In this document: piece by piece, positions 8,943-14,544 of the stretch | Layout of the letters: the number at the start of each line of letters is the position of its first letter | Position numbering within the stretch: the first letter of the stretch is position 1 | NCBI GenBank assembly: GCA_035542155.1 | Contig: DATKLX010000221.1 | Span: forward strand, 1-14,544 | Reading direction: 5' to 3' | Length of the DNA: 14,544 nucleotides | DNA from: DATKLX01 sp035542155 | Lineage (GTDB): Bacteria; Chloroflexota; Anaerolineae; Anaerolineales; Anaerolineaceae | Translations under genes and position numbers: made by a program | The notes under the pieces: model-generated | Databases searched by the model: none | Told to the model about the DNA's origin: nothing | What the model saw: the letters and a program-made list of their open reading frames with translations, nothing else

Positions 8943-9791
8943 ATGCAGCAGAACGTAAGAAAATTGTGGTTCTGGATTCTGGGGATAGCCACCCTGATCC
9001 TGGCGGTATTTGAAGGCGTCGAAACCAACCGCAAACGCCAGGTAAAAAAGATCGGCGTCACCCTGACTCCCCGCGGGGAAAAACTGGTCGTCGTGTTTGG
9101 CGACAGCATCACCCACGGTGGCGTCAGCTTCAACTACGTCAACCTTCTGGCCCGCCGGATGGGGTCCAAAGGCTACCGCTTCCTCAATGCCGGGGTCGAT
9201 TCTGATACCGCCCTCGATCTCCTCGAGCGCATTGCCCCCGTGATCGCTTCGCAGCCCCAGGTCGTTGTCATCCTCATCGGTACCAATGACATCGAGCGCG
9301 AGCTGGCCCTGGGTCCGGTGGAAAAAGTCACCAACGGCCTGCCCCGGAGGATCCCCCTCGAAGCCTCGCTGGAGGATTACCTGGCGGCGATGCGCCAGAT
9401 CCTCACCCTTTTCCAGCAGAAGACCACCGCTCGGATTGGCCTCTGCTCGATCCCGGTCCTCGGCGAGGATCTGGACTCGCTCTCCAACGTCCTGGTGCGC
9501 AAGTATAACGTCGCTATCCGCGATCTGGTCGATGAATTTGGCCTAGCGTACCTGCCTGTCTACGAGCAGATGGAAACCTACCTCCGCACCCACCAGAATA
9601 AACCCGGCAAGGCCTTTACCGGGTTCAACTCTATGTTCATGACCATGTTCAAGCGGGCTATTTTGCGCCAGGATTGGGACCAAATCTCTCGCGGAAATGG
9701 CTACCTCCTCAACACCGACGGCATTCATTTCAACAGCAAGGGCGGAACGATCATCGCCAACGAGATCGAAGTGTTTATAAACTCCTGCTAA
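8943..9791 (+). CDS. Membrane-anchored SGNH/GDSL-type hydrolase
   Basis: A 282-residue SGNH hydrolase, a family of serine esterases, lipases and deacetylases. Block I is FGDSITHGG with Ser55, block II NAGVDSDTA with Gly84, block III IGTNDIE with Asn115, and block V DGIHFN with Asp259 and His262, so the catalytic set is complete. Residues 7-25 (KLWFWILGIATLILAVFEG) form one hydrophobic helix, a signal anchor or uncleaved signal peptide, so the enzyme probably works outside the membrane on cell-envelope or exogenous esters. The substrate is unknown. ATG 8943 is chosen for GGAGGG (8928-8933) 9 nt upstream. Its stop codon overlaps that of the convergent papain-like gene. Confidence 0.88.
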   Translation: MQQNVRKLWFWILGIATLILAVFEGVETNRKRQVKKIGVTLTPRGEKLVVVFGDSITHGGVSFNYVNLLARRMGSKGYRFLNAGVDSDTALDLLERIAPVIASQPQVVVILIGTNDIERELALGPVEKVTNGLPRRIPLEASLEDYLAAMRQILTLFQQKTTARIGLCSIPVLGEDLDSLSNVLVRKYNVAIRDLVDEFGLAYLPVYEQMETYLRTHQNKPGKAFTGFNSMFMTMFKRAILRQDWDQISRGNGYLLNTDGIHFNSKGGTIIANEIEVFINSC

Positions 9792-10879
9792 CCTCCAAAC
9801 AGTCTTTTCAAGAACTTCAGCAGCAGGTCGAAGAAGCCCTCGGAAGTCGGTGATGGCTCCGGCTTGGGCTGGGTAATCAGGGCGATATGCGCCGCATTGC
9901 CGAATTTCTCCATGTAGGCATAGGGCAGGCGGGCGTAGCCGGGCGCAATGCTGCTCTGGGCTGCCCAGTTTGTACCCCAACTGTTGCGGATCATAAAATA
10001 CCCGCCGCCCGGCACGCTGGGATCGTCTTCGTAGCCAACCATGCACATGGCATGCCCACCGGCGACCGGGTCGTTGGGCAGCGGGAGACGAATATCTCCC
10101 GTCGTTGCCCCGAACCAGTAGTTGTAGACCGTAGTCGCGAAAGCGATCGGCGAGCCGTCTGCCAGCGCCTGGCGCAGATCGTCGACCGAGCGGGCCGCAA
10201 GCTGGCTGGTCTTGCTGATCTTGAAGGGAGCTGCTGCCCCCAGCGCGGTGGGTGGGGGCGGGTCCTGGCCCTCGTTTCCATGGATCACGACGGGATTGTA
10301 CGGCCAGTCTGTTTCGGTGCATTCGCCGTCGTTGACCAGACGGTCCATCGCTATGTTGATAAAAGTCCCTTCCCCGGGGTACAGATCGTGCTTCTTGCAG
10401 TTCCAGTAAAGGAACTGCTCGGATAAATCGGTGTTCGCCTGGGGCGTGGGACAGAGCAGGTACTCACGCACCGCGGTGGTGGCAAATGCGACGCAGGTGC
10501 CCCGCTGTCCCTGGTTCCGGATGGGTGGCATGTTCTCGTGCAGGTCGACCCGGGGGGGCAGCGGGGCGAAGGACATCCGCGGAGATCCCTGGCCTTCGCC
10601 GTCGCGGGGCTCGTCCAGCGCGCCCAATCCATACGTGGGCTCGTTTTCCACGCTGAAGGATACCCCCGGCGGCAGGGCAGCCTGGGCCCGGTCGACCAGT
10701 TGAACCACATCGCCGGTGGACAGTTTCAGATACTCTGCCAGCCCCTCGACTCCACCCGGCCGGGATGCAGCAGCCACCAGCTCTTCTGCTGTGGTGATCC
10801 ACAGCCCGGCCAGCGCCTGGGTAACCTCAGGTGAGAACCCATCGATTTCGGATAAGGGAATGCCTTTTTTTTCTGCCAT
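9788..10879 (-). CDS. Papain-like (C1) cysteine peptidase with N-terminal HhH-like region
   Basis: A 363-residue protein. Residues about 8-70 resemble paired helix-hairpin-helix elements (LSEIDGFSPEVTQALAGL; ITTAEELVAAA; LAEYLKLSTGDVVQLV), which in other proteins bind DNA or partners. The papain-type domain runs from about 107 to 338: oxyanion Gln123 and nucleophile Cys129 in RNQGQRGTCVAFA, His276 in GGHAMCMVGY, and Asn299 in YFMIRNSWGTNW. The usual Trp after the Cys is Val, seen in other bacterial members. No signal peptide is evident, so it is probably cytosolic. After a Pro-rich link the protein ends in an amphipathic Phe/Leu/Lys helix, EGFFDLLLKFLKRLFGG, a possible membrane-binding tail. 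ATG 10879 has GAGGAGGA upstream. It lies 26 nt after the clan CD peptidase gene, last in the minus-strand operon. Confidence 0.88.
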   Translation of the reverse strand: MAEKKGIPLSEIDGFSPEVTQALAGLWITTAEELVAAASRPGGVEGLAEYLKLSTGDVVQLVDRAQAALPPGVSFSVENEPTYGLGALDEPRDGEGQGSPRMSFAPLPPRVDLHENMPPIRNQGQRGTCVAFATTAVREYLLCPTPQANTDLSEQFLYWNCKKHDLYPGEGTFINIAMDRLVNDGECTETDWPYNPVVIHGNEGQDPPPPTALGAAAPFKISKTSQLAARSVDDLRQALADGSPIAFATTVYNYWFGATTGDIRLPLPNDPVAGGHAMCMVGYEDDPSVPGGGYFMIRNSWGTNWAAQSSIAPGYARLPYAYMEKFGNAAHIALITQPKPEPSPTSEGFFDLLLKFLKRLFGG

Positions 10880-10905
10880 CCTGCAAGTCCTCCTCTTTTT
10901 TTATT

Positions 10906-12360
10906 TCATGCCAGGTCATTTGCCCGCAGCTTGACCGCGGGATCGCCAATCAGGATATATCCTTCGGCGTCGTTGCGCTCGATCCAATTGGTCACCAGAT
11001 CGTCCGGGTCGACCTTTTGACCCCACTCTTTCTGCTGGAGCAGGGCGCTCAGGCTGGTGGAGAGCGCCGCGTAGCGCTCGCTGAAGTCTTTTAACGCGTA
11101 GCCCAGGGGCTGGCCGATCAGGGTTCGCCCGATCGCGTTCTGAAAGGTCTGGATCTGGGGCCCGGTGGAGGCGGCGCCGATAATCGAATAGCCCCAGGCC
11201 CGTTCGACGTGCCCGATGACCGCCAGCGCTCCGCCGCCCGGGTGGGTCAGCCAGGTCTTGGGCAGGGCGGCCAGAAAGGGCGACGCTGCGATTTGGGCCG
11301 GCGGCTGGCCGGGATCGTGGACGAACTGGTCGTGGTCCGGCGTGCCGCCGCCATAACAGGCGAAGTGGAAAATGACCATTCCCTGGATCCTGGCGCCGGC
11401 TGGCACGTCCGCGGCGGAAAAATAGTGGTTGGGGCTGATTGTCCCAAAACCGGGCCAGTCCTGGCAGAGCAGCGCTCCCTGGGATGCCTTTTGAGCCGGG
11501 CTGCCGGAGGGGAACCCCATCCCATGGCTGGCGGTGAACAGGAATGCCGGCGGCTTCCGGTCCGCGGGCTGGCACAGCGCGTCGATCAGGTTCGCCTTGG
11601 TGGCATCGTTCCCCCCGATCTTTTTGGTCTGGTAGCCCCACTGCTGCGCGACGCCCGGTGTTGCCGGATCGCTTCCCGCGGCGGAAATGCCGTCCGCCAG
11701 GGGGTTGACCAGGTAATCCGCACTCATTTTGGTCGCCTGGTCGAAGGGGTGGCGGGTGCCGAAGAACACCGCCTCTTTCCCGTTCGGAACGGACGAACTG
11801 GTCTCATAATCGATCACGCTGGCAGCGTAAGTCGCGTATTCCGCCGGGGTATCGAAATGTAGCCAGCCTACGCCGTACTCCACGTCCAGCAGGTGGCCGA
11901 ACTCGAAGCTGATCTGGGCCGGGTCGCCGACCAGCAGCAAGTAATAAGGAACTTTGGAGGGGATGGTGCTCCCTGGCGAGACCCCGTTGCGACCCAGCCA
12001 GGCCTCATATTTTTCCCCGGGGGTGTAATCCAGGATCTTGACGATCGCGTCGTTATGGATCTGTTTCTTGCGGTGCTCGATCAGTGGCTGGAGGGCTGCC
12101 TTGACGGCTGCGTCCTCATCTTTGAGAAACACGATCCCCCAGCCGGCCTGGGTCACGTCCGCCGGGTCGACCCCCAGCGGCAGGCCCATGAACGGGGTCT
12201 TGATCTTGTGCCAGATCGCAGCCAGCCAGTTATTTTTGGCTGTGTTTTTTGGCTCGCCGATGGCGATCGCGGCCATATCCTCGACCCCCATGGGGGGGAG
12301 CAGATATTCGCCGGTCTCGCCGTTGATCCCGTTGATGTAAATTGTGTCGCCATCAGGCAT
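10906..12360 (-). CDS. Clan CD (gingipain/caspase-like, C25-type) cysteine peptidase
   Basis: A 484-residue protein without signal peptide or membrane helix. Features of the C25/clan CD fold: PYYLLLVGDP (138-147) followed by an Asp/Tyr-rich stretch, the catalytic His in AFLFTASHG (His279), the catalytic Cys in MVIFHFACYGGG (Cys335), each after a hydrophobic strand as in caspases and gingipains, and a terminal ILIGDPAVKLR (469-479) typical of C25 domains. The His-Cys spacing (56 residues) is within the broad range of the clan. The N-terminus has a distinct motif, NGINGETGEYLLPP (10-23), of unknown role. Secreted gingipains carry signal and pro-regions; this one does not, so a cytosolic regulated protease is more likely. 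ATG 12360 has AAAGGAGGA 4-5 nt upstream. Cleavage specificity cannot be deduced. Confidence 0.75.
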   Translation of the reverse strand: MPDGDTIYINGINGETGEYLLPPMGVEDMAAIAIGEPKNTAKNNWLAAIWHKIKTPFMGLPLGVDPADVTQAGWGIVFLKDEDAAVKAALQPLIEHRKKQIHNDAIVKILDYTPGEKYEAWLGRNGVSPGSTIPSKVPYYLLLVGDPAQISFEFGHLLDVEYGVGWLHFDTPAEYATYAASVIDYETSSSVPNGKEAVFFGTRHPFDQATKMSADYLVNPLADGISAAGSDPATPGVAQQWGYQTKKIGGNDATKANLIDALCQPADRKPPAFLFTASHGMGFPSGSPAQKASQGALLCQDWPGFGTISPNHYFSAADVPAGARIQGMVIFHFACYGGGTPDHDQFVHDPGQPPAQIAASPFLAALPKTWLTHPGGGALAVIGHVERAWGYSIIGAASTGPQIQTFQNAIGRTLIGQPLGYALKDFSERYAALSTSLSALLQQKEWGQKVDPDDLVTNWIERNDAEGYILIGDPAVKLRANDLA

Positions 12361-12417
12361 ACCATCCTCCTTTGGTGAAATCCTTCGCGAGATCTCTTAA
12401 TAAGATACAGCTTTCCC

Positions 12418-13722
12418 CTACGAAAGCGTGAACAGGCTCCTCAGGTCCCGGTCGTTAAGGATGCCCGCTTTGATTTTGGCGCGCAGTTCCTCGGCCTTCA
12501 CTTCCGGCGAGACGGGGATCTCCTCGGCGAAGGAGATCAGCTTGCGCGGTGGGATGGTCTGCGGCAGTTTGCAGGTCCCGTCGTTAATCAGGTCGAGGGT
12601 GGCCTGGATCACCTGGCCGTTGTTAGGCAGGTCGCGGTGGACTTCCTGGATGAAGAAGGTCTCCGCCCTGGGTAGCCTCGCCGACCATAGCGGCACCGTC
12701 CCGTCCCCCGAGTTATCGCCCTCATCCTCCAGCGAGGGCTGAAATTGGATCCTTCCGTTCACCAGGTTCAATATCGCCCCGACCAGCGTTTTGATATTGC
12801 ACCCGCTGATGACCACCATCGGTATTTGCGGGTCCGAGGCGTTCAGCGCCTGGTACAGGCTACGCGCGCCGTCCAGGTATTTCTGCTGAATGGCCGGCAG
12901 CCCCCAGGCTGCCGCGTTGAAGTGATCAAAGCTGACTGGGTAGGGCCGGTCGGTCGGGAAGAAGTCTCTTGGGGCCGGGAGGAGCTGGTAAACGCTGGGC
13001 AGGCAGAAGGCCAGTTGGCGCATCCCGTTGGCGTTGTTCAGCAAATCCACCGTGGCCATCATCGCATTACCGTTGAACAGATTGTCGATCGCCCCGGTCG
13101 CCCCGAAGTTGGGCGTGCCGTGCATGATCAGGCGCTTGACTCGCTGTTCGGCGCTTTTTGGGTGCCGCGCCATGTACGTGCGCGAGACCAGTCCGCCCAT
13201 GCTGTGCGCTACCAGGGTGAATTTACGGCTCGGGTCACCCTCCGACCAGCGTTCCAGGCTGGCGTGGAGGACGTCGGCGTTATATTCGATCGGCCGGCGC
13301 CAGTCGTAAGGAAATTCGTGCAGGATGGCCTGTCGCCTGATCTGCACGGCGATCTGCAGATAGGTCAGCTTTTCCAGCCCGATCGGCACGATCTCAACCT
13401 CTGCGCACTCGTCGCTGGTCCCGTCTGGATCCAGGCGCAGGTATCTGCCATTTCCTTGCAGGAAGACCAGCGGATTGATCCACACCAGCGTGGCCACCCC
13501 GCGGATGCTGGCCAGGAGCGAACCCATGATCCCGGGCAGCAGGACGACTCCTTCGCGCGGGCCTGCCATCGGCGCCGCGAACGAGGTAGCGCGGATCTCG
13601 GCGACTTTGTCCGCACCGATCAATTGCGTGACTTCCTCCTGGTTTTCGCCGTCAACGATCTCATCTTCAATCTGGGAGATAGAAAGGGTCGACCACCGCT
13701 GGATCAGATTGTTGATATTCAA
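12418..13722 (-). CDS. LCAT-like alpha/beta hydrolase (lipase/acyltransferase)
   Basis: A 434-residue alpha/beta hydrolase related to lecithin:cholesterol acyltransferase and bacterial lipases. Oxyanion-region motif VVLLPGIMGSLL (59-70), WINPL (81-85), the HEFPYDWRRP block (135-144), nucleophile Ser174 in LVAHSMGGLVSR, Asp340 in NSGDGTVPLWS, and His362 in EVHRDLP form a complete triad. It likely acts on phospholipid or other acyl esters; substrate unknown. No signal peptide is visible, unusual for secreted lipases. I chose TTG 13722 because AAAAGGAG (13737-13730) lies 7 nt upstream; a longer frame back to a TTG at 13875 would overlap the upstream gene and add 51 low-complexity charged residues. 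The tail after 395 (AEELRAKIKAGILNDRDLRS) is helical and outside the hydrolase core, possibly an adaptor. Confidence 0.85.
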   Translation of the reverse strand: MNINNLIQRWSTLSISQIEDEIVDGENQEEVTQLIGADKVAEIRATSFAAPMAGPREGVVLLPGIMGSLLASIRGVATLVWINPLVFLQGNGRYLRLDPDGTSDECAEVEIVPIGLEKLTYLQIAVQIRRQAILHEFPYDWRRPIEYNADVLHASLERWSEGDPSRKFTLVAHSMGGLVSRTYMARHPKSAEQRVKRLIMHGTPNFGATGAIDNLFNGNAMMATVDLLNNANGMRQLAFCLPSVYQLLPAPRDFFPTDRPYPVSFDHFNAAAWGLPAIQQKYLDGARSLYQALNASDPQIPMVVISGCNIKTLVGAILNLVNGRIQFQPSLEDEGDNSGDGTVPLWSARLPRAETFFIQEVHRDLPNNGQVIQATLDLINDGTCKLPQTIPPRKLISFAEEIPVSPEVKAEELRAKIKAGILNDRDLRSLFTLS

Positions 13723-13798
13723 GTGTGCGCTCCTTTTGGGAGAACGAGAACCGATCTCCTCTTTTCTTCGTGTCTTACCCTCGTGTTCTTCGGATCTT

Positions 13799-13842
13799 CC
13801 TGACCCCCTGGACTGTCCGTCCAGGACAGGCAGAACGTCAGG
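13799..13842 (-). other. Two-tier hairpin between the MBL and LCAT-like genes
   Basis: A perfect 7-bp stem CCTGGAC / GTCCAGG with a 5-nt loop (13807-13825) sits inside an outer 6-bp stem CCTGAC / GTCAGG (13799-13804 and 13837-13842). It lies in the 142-nt gap separating the first two visible genes of the minus-strand operon. No T-run follows on the minus strand, so it is not a standard terminator; it could be an mRNA processing, stability or protein-binding site that sets relative expression. It is a symmetric DNA element too, so an operator is possible. Confidence 0.45.
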
Positions 13843-13864
13843 ACTGGGTCGTGGTTCAAACTTT

Positions 13865-14544
13865 TTAGACGACAATCGAATGCTCGCCTTCGGGGAGGAA
13901 AACCAGTTCGTAGCCGTACTCCGCTGGTGGGTATTCGTTGACGATTTGGGTCGTGGCGCTGGTAGGGTTGGTCGCCACGATCTGGATCTTGCGCCCCTGT
14001 GCCTTTGTGGCTTCCACCAGCCAGATCAGGGTGGCCAGGTCGGGGTTGTCGTATTTCCCATTGGCGGAAACCACATATACATCCGCGGTGATTGTGTTGA
14101 ACAGGGCGCGGCTGATATTGCGTACGCTGCCATGGTGGGGCAGTTTGAACACATCGACGTGCAGCCTGCCGCTCGCGTCCAGCAACCCCGCCTGCTTGAT
14201 CCCATCGAGCAGGTCTGCCCCCAGCCCATCCCCGGTCAGCAGCATGGTCCGCTCCCCATCGCAGGCTAGGAACATAATGCTGCTCAGGTTAGGCACGCTG
14301 CGGTCGGCCTTATCCGCTTCGACCGGGTTGGCGAACTTCGCCTGCTGGCTCTCAACCTTCTGCAGCCACTTCGTCCAGTCTTTCTTCAGATTGTCCAGGT
14401 TGTGGATGGAAGGTCCCAGCACACGCAGGCTCAACCCGTTGAGCTCCACCGGCTCTGGAGCAGCGTCGATCGTGACCAGACCATCCGGAAAACCGGAGTT
14501 GAGCGGAATGCCCAATTCTTCGTCAGCCTCGAGCAGCTTGTTGC
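13865..14544 (-). CDS. Metallo-beta-lactamase-fold hydrolase (partial, N-terminus missing)
   Basis: The C-terminal 226 codons of a protein whose frame stays open to the window edge. Visible text resembles the ComEC/Rec2-type MBL hydrolases: LLEADEELGIPLN at the left edge, SLRVLGPS (about 40), the metal-bridging Asp in MLLTGDG, and the His of VFKLPHHGSVRN, followed by AVVDVYVV-type strands. The first metal motif HxHxDH must lie off the right edge. A TTG at 14515 could be read as a start, but the family sequence clearly continues upstream of it. Such enzymes hydrolyse phosphodiester or other bonds using two metal ions; the substrate here is unknown. It is the first visible member of the minus-strand hydrolase operon, 142 nt from the LCAT-like gene. 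Confidence 0.8.
   Translation of the reverse strand, partial: NKLLEADEELGIPLNSGFPDGLVTIDAAPEPVELNGLSLRVLGPSIHNLDNLKKDWTKWLQKVESQQAKFANPVEADKADRSVPNLSSIMFLACDGERTMLLTGDGLGADLLDGIKQAGLLDASGRLHVDVFKLPHHGSVRNISRALFNTITADVYVVSANGKYDNPDLATLIWLVEATKAQGRKIQIVATNPTSATTQIVNEYPPAEYGYELVFLPEGEHSIVV

Noticed and set aside
9788..9840. C-terminal Gly-Gly of the papain-like protein as a ubiquitin-like conjugation tail
   Set aside because: Only the final two glycines fit; there is no beta-grasp domain before them and no E1/E2 or deconjugase gene in view.
12745..13803. 352-codon plus-strand frame opposite the LCAT-like gene
   Set aside because: Antisense shadow of a gene with an intact catalytic triad; the translation is low-complexity Arg/Val/Gln/His-rich.
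13723..13875. N-terminal extension of the LCAT-like gene by 51 codons to TTG 13875
   Set aside because: The extension is charged low-complexity sequence, would overlap the MBL gene's stop, and the strong AAAAGGAG site points to TTG 13722.
13475..14269. 264-codon plus-strand frame spanning the LCAT/MBL gap
   Set aside because: It runs antisense through two recognised genes and the hairpin between them, with no protein-like motif.

Overview
The window (about 60% G+C by eye, densely coded, with several GTG and TTG starts) looks like chromosomal DNA of an Anaerolineae-type member of the Chloroflexota. This is inferred from the style of the genes: TPR proteins with a single membrane span and Pro/Thr-rich (PTPTP-like) outer linkers, a J-domain/zinc/membrane protein, an F420-type luciferase-like oxidoreductase and a set of multi-hydrolase genes. 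No rRNA, tRNA, CRISPR array, insertion sequence or phage gene is visible, and the taxonomic guess is not proven by any marker gene here.

Layout. Positions 1-229 hold a strong intrinsic terminator for a gene off the left edge, then a promoter. The plus-strand half (230-9791) carries, in order: a luciferase-like oxidoreductase; a small membrane protein made of three copies of a two-helix unit; two membrane-anchored TPR proteins; a degenerate J-domain protein with a zinc site and two membrane helices; a sugar-phosphate block pgi - tal - pgl (glucose-6-phosphate isomerase, transaldolase, 6-phosphogluconolactonase); and a membrane-anchored SGNH/GDSL hydrolase. The three sugar enzymes connect glycolysis with the oxidative and non-oxidative pentose phosphate pathway; pgl starts inside the end of tal.

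The minus-strand half (14544-9788) is a co-directional run of four predicted hydrolases of unrelated folds, with no signal peptides visible in the complete ones: a metallo-beta-lactamase-fold hydrolase (its N-terminus is off the right edge), an LCAT-like alpha/beta hydrolase, a clan CD (gingipain/caspase-like) cysteine peptidase and a papain-like cysteine peptidase with an N-terminal helix-hairpin-helix-like region and an amphipathic C-terminal tail. Catalytic residues appear intact in the three complete ones. This cassette is the most likely undescribed system in the window: two different cysteine peptidases, a lipase-type enzyme and a metallohydrolase made together and probably kept in the cytosol suggest a regulated degradative or conflict/suicide effector module. 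That role is inference.

The two halves meet tail to tail with overlapping stop codons (9788-9791). An eight-base word, GAATATCC, recurs in two plus-strand promoter regions, hinting at a shared regulator. No gene-free stretch exceeds 300 bases.
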